Of a stretch of DNA of 64,000 bases, positions 33,648 through 45,497 are shown in pieces (the stretch's first letter is position 1; each line of letters starts with the position of its first letter). The notes under the pieces were generated by a model, which had not been told where the DNA came from, searched no databases, and saw nothing but the letters and a program-made list of their open reading frames with translations. Where the stretch lies: the NCBI RefSeq assembly GCF_038049935.1, contig NZ_CP145886.1, positions 3,767,001 through 3,831,000 of the forward strand, written 5' to 3'. The translations under genes and the position numbers were made by a program. This stretch comes from Rossellomorea sp. y25 (GTDB lineage: Bacteria; Bacillota; Bacilli; Bacillales; Bacillaceae_B).

Positions 33648-35000
33648 TTACTGCTTTAATTTCCATTCAAGAACATCTCGTAAAAACTCAGGCATAAAGT
33701 ATTTTTTTTCTAGTCTTTGAAGGTCAGGAAAGAAGTGTCCAAACGTGAACATATCAGGTAAGGCAAGCTTGTACACTTTCTGAGAATCGATCGGCTTGTT
33801 ATCGATTAAGATTTCATGGTCTCCGAATTGAACATTCGTGTATACAAATCGTCCCATCACTTTGCCTCTGAACCCTAACCCTTTCACTTGAAGATGCGGC
33901 CATTCCTCATTAAATGTTTGTTTAATGATTTCCTTAAGCTCCGCCCCCTTCACCTTAATCAGGCAGGGATTGATCGGATGAGGCAGGATGCGATGCAAAT
34001 CCTGTTTCGTCACCGATCCCTCACTCAGTCCATCGATGAGCAAGCCTGAATTAAGAAAGGCACAATCAGCCCGGCACCATTCAGCAAGGGCATCACATAA
34101 AACGTTCGGAAGCGGGGATGGATTGAACCAATCCACGGATAAGGATTTCGTAAGAGATGATACTTCTTTTCTTAACAAATCCTCTCCTGCCTGATACCAC
34201 TCCAGGCTTTCCTGTTCTTCCTTTTCGACAGAGGGAAGCTCGTGCTGTTCATAGAGCTGTGCTTTTTTCCCTATGATGGTTTTATTGGTTATATCAACCT
34301 CAATCATCATATGCCCAACATAATGACCAAACTTTCCTGCTGCGCCAAGCATCGTTCCCTTAATTTCTTTTCCTTGATGAAGTACATGATGGGTATGAGC
34401 TCCGAGGATAACGTCAATCTCAGGAAATTGTTCTGCAATCACCTCGTCATCCCTTATCCCTAAATGTGAAAGAAGGATTATCATATCCACCTGTGGATGA
34501 AGCTCTTGAACCAACTTCTGCAGTTCATCCATTGGAGATGTAATATTCCAGCCGAGAGCTTCGTAAAATGGTTTGAAATAGGCTGTCAATCCAATGACCC
34601 CTATCTTCATTCCACTATCCGTTCGAAAAATATGATAAGGCTTTAACCAGCTTGGATGTAGTCCAGACTGATCTAATAGATTGCCTACAATCACGTGAAA
34701 ATCGGCATGATCATAAAGGCTGTTTAAATCTACATAGTCCAGTGTAATACCTTCATTGTTCCCGATCGTTACAGCATCAAAGCCGACTTCATTTAGAAAT
34801 TCGATGTTTCCTTTTCCTAAAGTCGCTTCACTTAATGGATGCCAGCGGTCCACATGATCTCCGATATCAAATAGATAAACAGGATCCCCTTCATCAAGAT
34901 GCCATTGTTTTCTCATTTTCAAAAAATCCCGAATCCTTGACCAATGTTCAAAATGACTGTGAAGGTCGTTTGTATGATAAATATGAATGGTTTCTCTCAC
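33648..35000 (-). CDS. yunD: YunD, 5'-nucleotidase-family metallophosphoesterase
   Basis: A 450-aa protein with an N-terminal metallophosphoesterase domain and a C-terminal 5'-nucleotidase domain. Metal-binding motifs are HTNDLHSHF, LFDIGDHVDRWH and LGAHTHHVLH. The usual GNHE motif reads GNNEG here, so the His normally thought to act in catalysis is Asn. There is no signal peptide, so it is cytosolic. The exact substrate is unknown. It lies in a run with yunE and yunF on the same strand. Confidence 0.88.
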   Translation of the reverse strand: MRETIHIYHTNDLHSHFEHWSRIRDFLKMRKQWHLDEGDPVYLFDIGDHVDRWHPLSEATLGKGNIEFLNEVGFDAVTIGNNEGITLDYVDLNSLYDHADFHVIVGNLLDQSGLHPSWLKPYHIFRTDSGMKIGVIGLTAYFKPFYEALGWNITSPMDELQKLVQELHPQVDMIILLSHLGIRDDEVIAEQFPEIDVILGAHTHHVLHQGKEIKGTMLGAAGKFGHYVGHMMIEVDITNKTIIGKKAQLYEQHELPSVEKEEQESLEWYQAGEDLLRKEVSSLTKSLSVDWFNPSPLPNVLCDALAEWCRADCAFLNSGLLIDGLSEGSVTKQDLHRILPHPINPCLIKVKGAELKEIIKQTFNEEWPHLQVKGLGFRGKVMGRFVYTNVQFGDHEILIDNKPIDSQKVYKLALPDMFTFGHFFPDLQRLEKKYFMPEFLRDVLEWKLKQ

Positions 35001-35027
35001 TATTTGCTCACTCCTATTGGAGGTATG

Positions 35028-35852
35028 TTATCCTGTAATGCCTTGGTAAATCAATCGAATTCCAATTAAAATTAAAATAATGCGTAAAATACTCACTAAT
35101 ACTTTCGATTCAAGTTTCGTATTTAAATAGGCCCCGGACTTAGCTCCAATCCAGGCCCCAGGAATAAGGGCAAGAGCATACAACCACTTTACATTGCCTA
35201 ACATGATATGTGTACCTGAGCCAACCAACGCAGATAGAAAAATCATGAACATGGATGTGGCAACGGCTACATGGGGAGGAAAAAGAAATACTAAGATCAT
35301 GGCAGGTACCATTAATGATCCGCCACCAATGCCAAATAAACCTGACGTAAATCCAACTACAAAAGCAATAGCCCCTCCTAATAAAGGAGGATACCCATAA
35401 CGAAAGGTCTTTCCAGCGGGATCCGTAAACTTCCGTTGAAAGGAAGCATCCTTGAATTTCTCAATAGGCTTTAACTTGTTTCGGACCATGAGAATAATGG
35501 CGATCAGTATCATGAAAATGCCGAAGTATAAATTAAAGCTTTCCATGTTCAATCCCTTGTTTACCCACGCTCCCAGTATTGAACCCGGCCCACTGCCTGC
35601 AAAGAAGATCAAACCGCTTTTATAATCTACGGTCTTGTGCTTTAGATAGGCCAGGGTGGATGATAACCCTGTAAAAATCATAATGACCAATGATGTTCCT
35701 ACTGCTGTCTGAGGGTTCATTTCTTCTATCAAGCTTGTATATGTACCGAAATAAATGAGGGCAGGAACAATGATGACGCCTCCGCCCAATCCGACGAGGG
35801 ATCCTATTGCTCCTGCTAAAAGTCCGATTGATAGAAGAACAATCCATTCCAT
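35028..35852 (-). CDS. yunE: TauE/SafE-family sulfite exporter-like protein (YunE)
   Basis: A 274-aa membrane protein of the TauE/SafE family with about eight helices. It has the family repeat GAIGSLVGLGGGVIIVPALI near the start and SGLFGIGGGSLMVPAMI in the second half. The family moves sulfite, sulfonates or related anions, but the substrate here is unproven. It lies 22 bases upstream of yunF's end on the minus strand and 27 bases from yunD, consistent with an operon. Confidence 0.9.
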   Translation of the reverse strand: MEWIVLLSIGLLAGAIGSLVGLGGGVIIVPALIYFGTYTSLIEEMNPQTAVGTSLVIMIFTGLSSTLAYLKHKTVDYKSGLIFFAGSGPGSILGAWVNKGLNMESFNLYFGIFMILIAIILMVRNKLKPIEKFKDASFQRKFTDPAGKTFRYGYPPLLGGAIAFVVGFTSGLFGIGGGSLMVPAMILVFLFPPHVAVATSMFMIFLSALVGSGTHIMLGNVKWLYALALIPGAWIGAKSGAYLNTKLESKVLVSILRIILILIGIRLIYQGITG

Positions 35853-35873
35853 CTGTCTTTCATCTCCTGTCAG

Positions 35874-36722
35874 CTAAAATAAATCCAGTTGCTTTGGTGC
35901 AAGTCCTCCATATTCAATGCCTAATAATTCAATGAGCTCTTTCGCGTTATCAGCGGCATCTCCACCGGAATTATTATTGAAAAGAATATAAAGATCGTTA
36001 GAGGTTTTGTGCAGCTGATAAATATGCGGAATCCACTCCTCTAATTCAGCACGATTATAGCGATATAAATAACGAACCTCCCGCCAATCTCCTCCATTCG
36101 GTTTATTCCAGCCATACAGATTCCTGCCGTGAAACCGAATAAGAGTCGCATCTTTATGAGTGGCTTCCAAGACCCGCGGTACAGATCCTTCTCCTGCCTG
36201 AGGTTCATCGCAAATGCTATGGATCCACCCTTCCTTTTTCATAAACGTTAACGTCTTATCCCGAAACTGTGGTCTGAACCAGCTTTGATGACGGAACTCA
36301 AGCGACAGGGGGAACCCTTTTAATTGTTCCCGGCAGTACCGGATATAGTCAACATGTTCCTTATTACAATCGTACCAAGGGGGAAATTGAAGCAGTACCA
36401 TCGCTAACTTACCTGAATCTACGTATGGAGCAAGGGATTCTTTAAAGGCCCTAAACATCTCTTCCTTTGTTTCGAAAGGGATTTCTCCCCGCTGATGTCC
36501 CGTCATACCCTGATACGCTTTTACTATAAACTTAAAGTCCCGGGGTGTTTCCCTTACCCATTTTTCAGCATTTCGAATAGGCTGGACAGCGTAGAAAGTT
36601 GTATCCACCTCGACGATGGGGAAATGAGCACCGTATTCTTTTAGTTTGTCTCTAGGGGAAACATTTTCATAAAGGGTATCATGATCTCCCCAGCCTGTTA
36701 CACCTATGTATATCATCTTCAT
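35874..36722 (-). CDS. yunF: YunF, DUF72 TIM-barrel protein
   Basis: A 282-aa DUF72 protein with a TIM-barrel-like fold. The start IGVTGWGDHDTLYENVSP is the family signature. Other blocks are FPIVEVDTTFYAVQP, LSLEFRHQSWF and LYILFNNNSGGDAADNAK. The family is widespread and its chemistry is not established. It is the upstream of the yunF-E-D-C strand on the minus direction and is separated from the suf operon by a terminator. Confidence 0.88.
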   Translation of the reverse strand: MKMIYIGVTGWGDHDTLYENVSPRDKLKEYGAHFPIVEVDTTFYAVQPIRNAEKWVRETPRDFKFIVKAYQGMTGHQRGEIPFETKEEMFRAFKESLAPYVDSGKLAMVLLQFPPWYDCNKEHVDYIRYCREQLKGFPLSLEFRHQSWFRPQFRDKTLTFMKKEGWIHSICDEPQAGEGSVPRVLEATHKDATLIRFHGRNLYGWNKPNGGDWREVRYLYRYNRAELEEWIPHIYQLHKTSNDLYILFNNNSGGDAADNAKELIELLGIEYGGLAPKQLDLF

Positions 36723-36824
36723 TCACCTGCTTTATTATGAACATGTCCATTTTATCATAAGGGGAATGGAAATTCTTATGTTTGAATGGATTGAGGAAGA
36801 ATCGTAGTGATTATTGGAACCAGA

Positions 36825-36862
36825 AAAAACTCCCCTGATGAGACATCAAGGGAGTTTGGTTT
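36825..36862 (-). terminator. Terminator after sufB
   Basis: AAACTCCC.TGATG pairs with CATCA.GGGAGTTT on the minus strand, followed by T6. Confidence 0.9.
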
Positions 36863-36868
36863 AAAAGA

Positions 36869-38266
36869 TTATCCGATTGAACCTTCCATTTCGAACTTGA
36901 TCAGGCGGTTCATTTCGACTGCGTATTCCATTGGAAGTTCTTTCGTGAATGGCTCGATGAAGCCCATTACGATCATCTCTGTTGCTTCTTCCTCTGAAAT
37001 ACCGCGGCTCATAAGATAGAATAATTGTTCTTCAGACACTTTTGATACCTTCGCTTCGTGTTCTAACGAGATGTTATCGTTAAGAATTTCGTTGTAAGGG
37101 ATCGTATCGGAAGTTGATTGGTTATCCATGATCAGCGTATCACACTCAATATTTGAACGTGCGCCTTCCGCTTTACGGCCAAAGTGTACAATTCCACGGT
37201 ACGTTACTTTACCACCATGCTTGGAGATGGATTTAGAAACGATTGTAGAAGAAGTATTTGGTGCCAAGTGAATCATTTTCGCTCCGGCATCCTGATGCTG
37301 GCCTTTACCTGCCAATGCGATGGATAGTGTCATACCTCGAGCGCCTTCACCTTTAAGGATAACCGCCGGGTATTTCATCGTTAATTTAGAACCGATGTTT
37401 CCATCCACCCATTCCATCGTTGCGTTCGCTTCACATACAGCACGCTTGGTAACCAGGTTGAACACGTTGTTCGCCCAGTTTTGAATCGTCGTATATCGGC
37501 AGTACGCATCTTTCTTGATGATGATTTCAACGACTGCAGAGTGAAGTGAATTCGTTGTGTAAACAGGTGCTGTACAACCCTCAACATAGTGAACACTTGC
37601 GCCTTCATCCACGATGATCAGTGTACGCTCGAATTGACCCATGTTCTCTGAGTTAATGCGGAAATAGGCTTGAAGTGGTGTATCCACCTTGATTCCTTTA
37701 GGAACATAGATAAAAGATCCACCGGACCATACCGCTGAGTTAAGGGCAGCGAACTTGTTATCCGTTGGAGGAATAACCTTTGCCCAGTGCTCGCGGAAAA
37801 GTTCTTCATTCTCTTTAAGAGCAGAATCTGTATCTTTAAAAACGATCCCCATGTCTTCAAGATCTGATTGCATGTTGTGGTATACAACTTCTGACTCATA
37901 TTGAGCAGAAACCCCTGCAAGATACTTTTGCTCTGCTTCCGGAATACCTAATTTATCAAACGTCTGCTTGATTTCTTCAGGTACTTCATCCCAGCTGCGT
38001 TCTGACTTTTCAGAAGGCTTCACATAGTAAGTGATCTCATCAAAGTTCAGTTCCTGCATGTCACCGCCCCATTGAGGCATAGACATATTATAAAAATGCT
38101 CAAGTGACTTCAAACGGAAATCAAGCATCCATTGAGGTTCTTCTTTCATGCGGGAGATTTCTTCTACGATTTCACGCGTCAAACCACGTTTGGAACGAAA
38201 AATTGAGACGTCTTTGTCGCTGAATCCATATTTATAATCTCCAATCTCAGGCGCTTTCTTAGCCAT
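36869..38266 (-). CDS. sufB: Fe-S assembly scaffold subunit SufB
   Basis: A 465-aa scaffold of the SUF system, where new Fe-S clusters are built on the SufBC2D complex. Typical blocks are [16 protein letters not shown] at the N-terminus, [20 protein letters not shown], and [20 protein letters not shown] at the C-terminus, with the conserved Cys in SNIECDTL. The length is standard. It is the last gene of sufCDSUB and ends just before a strong terminator. Confidence 0.97.
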   Translation of the reverse strand: MAKKAPEIGDYKYGFSDKDVSIFRSKRGLTREIVEEISRMKEEPQWMLDFRLKSLEHFYNMSMPQWGGDMQELNFDEITYYVKPSEKSERSWDEVPEEIKQTFDKLGIPEAEQKYLAGVSAQYESEVVYHNMQSDLEDMGIVFKDTDSALKENEELFREHWAKVIPPTDNKFAALNSAVWSGGSFIYVPKGIKVDTPLQAYFRINSENMGQFERTLIIVDEGASVHYVEGCTAPVYTTNSLHSAVVEIIIKKDAYCRYTTIQNWANNVFNLVTKRAVCEANATMEWVDGNIGSKLTMKYPAVILKGEGARGMTLSIALAGKGQHQDAGAKMIHLAPNTSSTIVSKSISKHGGKVTYRGIVHFGRKAEGARSNIECDTLIMDNQSTSDTIPYNEILNDNISLEHEAKVSKVSEEQLFYLMSRGISEEEATEMIVMGFIEPFTKELPMEYAVEMNRLIKFEMEGSIG

Positions 38267-38305
38267 GTTGATTCCTCCATTCTTTGGTAGTGCCGAAGGA
38301 GAGCA

Positions 38306-41275
<2,970 letters not shown>

Positions 41276-41292
41276 TTTCATCCCCCTAACAC

Positions 41293-42078
41293 TTACGCTT
41301 CTTGGCCAACAGTTTCGTCTTTGATTCCTAACTCTTCTTTAATCCAGTCATATCCTTCAGCTTCCAGGCGTTGTGCTAATTCCTCTCCGCCAGATTTCAC
41401 AATGCGTCCTTGCATCATGACGTGAACATGATCAGGAGTGATGTAGTTAAGAAGACGCTGATAGTGAGTGATGATTAAGCAACCAAAATCTTCACCGCGC
41501 ATTTTATTGATTCCCTTTGATACAACTTTAAGGGCATCGATATCAAGACCAGAGTCAATCTCGTCCAGGATGGCGATCTTAGGTTGTAACATCATTAATT
41601 GAAGGATTTCATTACGCTTCTTCTCTCCACCAGAGAACCCTTCGTTTAAGTAACGCTGTGCCATATCTGGATCCATTTCCAGGTATTCCATTTCAGAATC
41701 CATTTTGCGGATGAATTTCATTAGAGAAATTTCTTCGCCCTCTTCGCGACGGCTGTTGATTGCTGAACGTAAGAAGTCCGCATTCGTAACACCGTTGATT
41801 TCACTAGGATACTGCATTGCAAGGAATAGACCTACGCGAGCACGCTCATCAACTTCCATTTCAAGCACATCTTCACCGTCGAAGTGAATGCTTCCTTTTG
41901 TCACTTCATACTTTGGATGACCCATGATAGCAGAAGATAAAGTAGATTTACCTGTACCATTTGGTCCCATTACTGCGTGGATTTCTCCACCTTTAATTTC
42001 AAGGTTAACCCCTTTCAGGATTTCCTTTCCTTCAATCTCAACATGAAGATCTTTAATTGTTAAAGTAGAACCTGCCAT
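41293..42078 (-). CDS. sufC: ABC ATPase SufC
   Basis: A 261-aa soluble ATPase that drives the SufBC2D scaffold. Walker A is GPNGTGKSTLSSAI, the signature FSGGEKKRNEILQ, Walker B ILDEIDSGLDIDAL, and the switch His is in LIITHYQRLL. It is the first gene of the suf operon. CGGAGG lies about 9 bases before the ATG. A promoter is at 42155-42183. Confidence 0.97.
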   Translation of the reverse strand: MAGSTLTIKDLHVEIEGKEILKGVNLEIKGGEIHAVMGPNGTGKSTLSSAIMGHPKYEVTKGSIHFDGEDVLEMEVDERARVGLFLAMQYPSEINGVTNADFLRSAINSRREEGEEISLMKFIRKMDSEMEYLEMDPDMAQRYLNEGFSGGEKKRNEILQLMMLQPKIAILDEIDSGLDIDALKVVSKGINKMRGEDFGCLIITHYQRLLNYITPDHVHVMMQGRIVKSGGEELAQRLEAEGYDWIKEELGIKDETVGQEA

Positions 42079-42130
42079 GTGTATTTACCTCCGTGACTTT
42101 ATAATGAATTTAAGAATTAAATTCTTTAAT

Positions 42131-42183
42131 CATTCTCAATTTATTCTCATTACAATCTTATAACAAATAAAAGCTATTATCAA
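42131..42183 (-). promoter_or_regulatory. suf operon promoter with TGAGAAT direct repeats
   Basis: On the minus strand TTGATA (42183-42178), 17-base spacer, TAAGAT (42160-42155). Immediately downstream are two TGAGAAT repeats, a possible regulator site. The rest of 42079-42380 has no gene. Confidence 0.65.
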
Positions 42184-42382
42184 CTTTTTCAACTATACAG
42201 ATAGTGTAAACTTGACAAGATAATCCTTTTCTATTGTTAACTTAAAATACAGGAAAAATGTAGGGGTTTCTTATACAGTTTCCTGTCATGGTGAACATAT
42301 CGATACTGATATAATTTGAAACCTATGAAACCGTCCGCTTTGTTCTTCCGTTATTAGACTTGGCGTTGATTGCATAACAATA

Positions 42383-42420
42383 AAAAAACCAGTGCATCGT
42401 CTACACTGGTTTCCTTTTTT
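42383..42420 (-). terminator. Terminator after the small gene at 42429
   Basis: On the minus strand AAACCAGTGTAGACGATGCACTGGTTT is a 9-bp stem followed by seven T. Confidence 0.9.
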
Positions 42421-42428
42421 CTTCCTTA

Positions 42429-42626
42429 TTATATATTAGAGTGCACCTTACGATCAAGTGCAGCAATCATTCTTCTGCTTTCCTTATAGTCCTGCTCTCT
42501 TCTTTTCTCTACTTGCATTCTGACATCATGCTTTCGTTTGTACACCTCATAACCAATCCCATGGGCTCCATGCATTGCCTTTTCCATTTCACTTGTGTAC
42601 GAGATACTCTCAAGAGAGTCGATAAT
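42429..42626 (-). CDS. Small charged protein, possibly starting at ATT
   Basis: A 65-aa reading frame on the minus strand, missed by ATG-based calling. From the ATG at 42587 it reads MEKAMHGAHGIGYEVYKRKH and then a basic helical stretch ending RKVHSN-I. That ATG has no ribosome binding site. Extending upstream, 13 more codons lead to ATT at 42626, which has AAAGGA exactly 7 bases before it; a stop codon lies just upstream, so no longer start exists. A strong terminator follows the gene. I do not recognise the family. Confidence 0.55.
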   Translation of the reverse strand: MIDSLESISYTSEMEKAMHGAHGIGYEVYKRKHDVRMQVEKRREQDYKESRRMIAALDRKVHSNI

Positions 42627-43031
42627 GAATCATTCCTTTCAGGTTTTTAATTACTTTACAACTATACTACCCCCTCGTTCACAAGACAAAACCAGTATAG
42701 GGTCATTTTTTCTTAAATTCATCTTTTCAACCTGACTCCGAGGGGCTACCATTAAGTTTTCACAAAATTCCGCCATTATACTGCCAATTAATAGCTTTTT
42801 TAATATATATTCATTTTATTGAATAAGTATTTAGTACTTGGTGATCACAAACGAACTTTCCACCTCATATTAAATAAAATAGCTTTTTTCATAAACATTG
42901 TCGCTATTTTACATAAAGAAAGTACGGCCGGTGAGTATCCTTGTCGATCTTTTAGGGTCTCTCCCACTGTTTTCGGGCAGCTTCCAAAAATGTAATTTTT
43001 CTATTGAACGGATGGTAATTTGAAAACAGGG

Positions 43032-43292
43032 ACCGTTCCTTTTCGTTCCAGGGACTTGCTTTCCGCGGGGAGGAAGTCGAGCCTCCTCGGGCTTTGCCCT
43101 GCGGGGTCTCGACCTTTCTAGCTCCGGCGGCTAGCCCCTCGAGGTCATAAGCTAAATGGTCCAAGAAGGCAAAGAACGCCTTCTTAGGCCCATTCATCTT
43201 ATGCTTGTCGGGGCTGAGCGAGCCGCATCCGCTTTTCTACTTTTCCTCTATTTCCCGCAGGAGTCAAGTGCCTTCCGCTACAATCCACTCTG
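43032..43292. repeat. Interspersed palindromic element, copy A (interrupted)
   Basis: The left part (GCTTTCCGCGGGGAGG, then GAGCCTCCTCGGGCTTTGCC) and the right part (TTCCCGCAGGAGTCAAGTGC) match the two halves of the element at 48636-48763. It is split by a second repeat at 43118-43239. Shadow reading frames through both copies share VETPQGKARGGST and should not be called genes. Outside it, 42627-43464 contains no gene. Confidence 0.85.
43118..43239. repeat. Second repeat family inserted inside copy A
   Basis: A 122-bp palindromic unit from CTAGCTCCGGCGGCTAG to CATCCGCTTTTCTA. Inner arms include GAGGTCATAAGC with GCTTGTCGGGGCTGAG and the hairpin AAGAAGGC/GCCTTCTT. Related sequences are widespread in Bacillaceae. 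A truncated relative is at 12187-12240. Confidence 0.8.
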
Positions 43293-43419
43293 TGCTACTA
43301 CTTTATGGCTGTTAAACGCTAACTTCAAGAAAAGTCACCTCACCATCCAACACACTAATTGACAAAGCCCAGGAAGATTATGTAATTGAATGAAAAGCCT
43401 TGTTCAAACACTAATTTCA

Positions 43420-43457
43420 ACAAAAAAATCGAAGAGGATTCCTCCCCTTCGACTCAT
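43420..43457 (-). terminator. Terminator after yurZ
   Basis: TCGAAGGGGAGGA pairs with TCCTC.TTCGA on the minus strand, followed by T7. Confidence 0.8.
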
Positions 43458-43464
43458 CCCTTAC

Positions 43465-43830
43465 TTATTGTTTTAACTGATTCAAATCCTGAATCGATTG
43501 CTGTACTAAAGTCACAGCCTGACTCATGACAGCTCCGCCGCCAAATGCAGCCGTTACTCCTATTGCTTCAAGGATTTCTTCTTCTGAACACCCTTGATCC
43601 AGGCATCCTTTTGTGTGATAGATGATGCAATATTCATCCTGGGAATAAAGACTTATTCCTAACGCGATCAACTGCTTTTCTTTTTTTGAAAGAACTCCTT
43701 CTCTAAAGCAGTGCTCGGTAAACGTATTATACTGCTCGGCAAGCTCAGGCATTTTTTCAGTGAAGATTCCAAGTCCCATTTTATAATCATGAAGGGCAGC
43801 TTCTGTTGTATTTCTTGGTTCTATCTGCAT
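43465..43830 (-). CDS. yurZ: Carboxymuconolactone decarboxylase/AhpD-like protein (YurZ)
   Basis: A 121-aa all-helical protein of the CMD/AhpD superfamily. The core is SQDEYCIIYHTKGCLDQGCS: a Cys followed by His four residues later, the usual relay residues, although the CxxC of AhpD is reduced to one Cys. It may act as a peroxidase-like or thiol protein; no substrate is known. The start is ATG 43830 with GGAG 9 bases upstream. In B. subtilis yurZ lies between suf and met genes, as here. Confidence 0.85.
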   Translation of the reverse strand: MQIEPRNTTEAALHDYKMGLGIFTEKMPELAEQYNTFTEHCFREGVLSKKEKQLIALGISLYSQDEYCIIYHTKGCLDQGCSEEEILEAIGVTAAFGGGAVMSQAVTLVQQSIQDLNQLKQ

Positions 43831-43927
43831 TTCATTCAGCTCCATTTCTGAAATAGATTCATCGAAAATAGTATGAGCTATAATGGAAATGATTATGTTT
43901 AAAAAAAATACGGTAAGTACTTATCCA

Positions 43928-43970
43928 GAAAAGAAACCCGATTTTGATCAATCAGAATCGGGTTTCTTAT
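43928..43970 (-). terminator. Terminator after metQ
   Basis: AAGAAACCCGATT pairs with AATCGGGTTTCTT; it lies just after metQ. Confidence 0.88.
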
Positions 43971-43985
43971 TTACGCTATATGAAA

Positions 43986-44813
43986 TTATTCGGTCACCGG
44001 AACAACTGCCCCGTCCCATTCCTCTTTAATAAAGTCCTGGATTTCTTTTGAACGAAGAGCTTCAACAAGCGCCTTCACTTCCTCTTTGTTTTCGTCACCT
44101 TTATTCACAGCAATCACATTCACATATGGAGAATTACTGTCTTCAATGGCGATCGAATCTTCCAAAGGATTCAAACCTGCATCGATCGCATAGTTGGAAT
44201 TAATCAGAACAGCATCTCCCTCTTCATTTTCATACAATTGTGGAAGAAGAGCTGCTTCATATTCGTAATCGAATTTTAGTTTCTTTGGATTTTCTTTAAT
44301 GTCTTCCAGCGTTGCTTTTGTCTTGTCTACTCCATCATTCAATGTAATAAGACCTTTTTCTTCTAATAACGTAAGAATACGTCCGTGATCTGCTACAGAA
44401 TTACTCATTAGAATCGTTGCACCTTCAGGCAGCTCTTCAAGGGATTTGTACTTTTTAGAATAAACGCCAATCGGCTCAATGTGAATGCCGCCAGCATTTT
44501 CAAAATCATAACCGTGTTCCGCTTTTTGAGATTCTAAGTACGGTACATGTTGGAAATAGTTTGCGTCAATATCCCCATTATCCAGATCTTTATTTGGCAA
44601 GATATAGTCTTGGTACGTTTCAATTTCTAAATTGATACCTTTCTCCTCTAATAAAGGCTTCACTTGTTCAAGAATTTCAGCGTGAGGAATATTGGAAGCT
44701 CCAACCACTAATTCTTTCTCGTCGCTGCCTCCTCCTGATTCTGAATTACTCCCACATGCTGCCAATCCAAAAATGCTTGTTGCTGCAATAACTCCTGCTA
44801 CCCATTTTTTCAT
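43986..44813 (-). CDS. metQ: Methionine ABC transporter substrate-binding lipoprotein
   Basis: A 275-aa lipoprotein that captures methionine outside the cell. The lipobox LAAC lies at residues 17-20. The NlpA-family features ASNIPHAEILEQVKPLLEEKG and YFQHVPYLE are clear. It is the last gene of the metNIQ operon, 15 bases after metI. The SAM-I riboswitch at the head of the operon ties its expression to methionine status. Confidence 0.96.
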   Translation of the reverse strand: MKKWVAGVIAATSIFGLAACGSNSESGGGSDEKELVVGASNIPHAEILEQVKPLLEEKGINLEIETYQDYILPNKDLDNGDIDANYFQHVPYLESQKAEHGYDFENAGGIHIEPIGVYSKKYKSLEELPEGATILMSNSVADHGRILTLLEEKGLITLNDGVDKTKATLEDIKENPKKLKFDYEYEAALLPQLYENEEGDAVLINSNYAIDAGLNPLEDSIAIEDSNSPYVNVIAVNKGDENKEEVKALVEALRSKEIQDFIKEEWDGAVVPVTE

Positions 44814-44828
44814 GATATTTCTCTCCTT

Positions 44829-45497
44829 TTACCGTTTATCTAATTTATTTGTAAAGAAATCACCTAATATTTGAATCGCAAACACAATGAGTAAGATCAT
44901 AATGGTTGCGGCGAGCGTCACGTCTTCCCTGCTTCGTTGAAAGCCATCTAAATAGGCCAGGTTTCCTAAACCGCCTGCTCCGATGACCCCGGCCATTGCC
45001 GTATATCCAACGAGAGCAATCGCTGTTACTGTAATTCCTGAAATCAAAGCCGGCATGGATTCCGGGATCAGGACTTTCCAGATAATTGTGCTCGTTTTCG
45101 CCCCCATCGCTTTCGCGGCCTCGATGACGCCTTTGTTCACTTCTCTTAAAGCAATTTCTACCATACGGGCGTAAAACGGAGCAGCTCCAATGATCAGTGC
45201 CGGCAAAGCTGCATTCGCTCCACGGATTGTGTCCAATAAAAACTTGGTGAACGGAATTAACAACACGATCAATATAATGAATGGAATCGATCTGAACACA
45301 TTTACGACTGCACTTGTAATCGTGTATGTCAGTTTGTTATCCCATAGATTTTCCTTAGAGGTGAGGAAGAGCAAAATCCCAAGGATCATTCCGAGTACAA
45401 AGGTAATCACTACAGACATCCCGGTCATATACAGGGTTTCGAGGGTTGCTTCCCACATCTTCTCCCAATCTACATTTGGAAATAAATTTTCAATCAT
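44829..45497 (-). CDS. metI: Methionine ABC transporter permease
   Basis: A 222-aa inner membrane permease with five helices. The coupling EAA loop is EVNKGVIEAAKAMGAKTSTI, where the ATPase binds, and FRSIPFIILIVLLIPF is typical of the MetI group. It overlaps the end of metN by 4 bases. Called metP in B. subtilis. Confidence 0.96.
   Translation of the reverse strand: MIENLFPNVDWEKMWEATLETLYMTGMSVVITFVLGMILGILLFLTSKENLWDNKLTYTITSAVVNVFRSIPFIILIVLLIPFTKFLLDTIRGANAALPALIIGAAPFYARMVEIALREVNKGVIEAAKAMGAKTSTIIWKVLIPESMPALISGITVTAIALVGYTAMAGVIGAGGLGNLAYLDGFQRSREDVTLAATIMILLIVFAIQILGDFFTNKLDKR

Noticed and set aside
42441..42650. Plus-strand frame of 69 residues
   Set aside because: It is the antisense of the small minus-strand gene, which has a terminator on its side.
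42952..43197. Minus-strand frame containing VETPQGKARGGST
   Set aside because: It lies wholly within interspersed repeats and the same string appears in the repeat at 48575-48757, so it is repeat DNA, not a gene.
43032..43292. CRISPR-like or IS element
   Set aside because: No regularly spaced identical repeats with unique spacers and no transposase; the palindromic structure fits a non-coding interspersed repeat.
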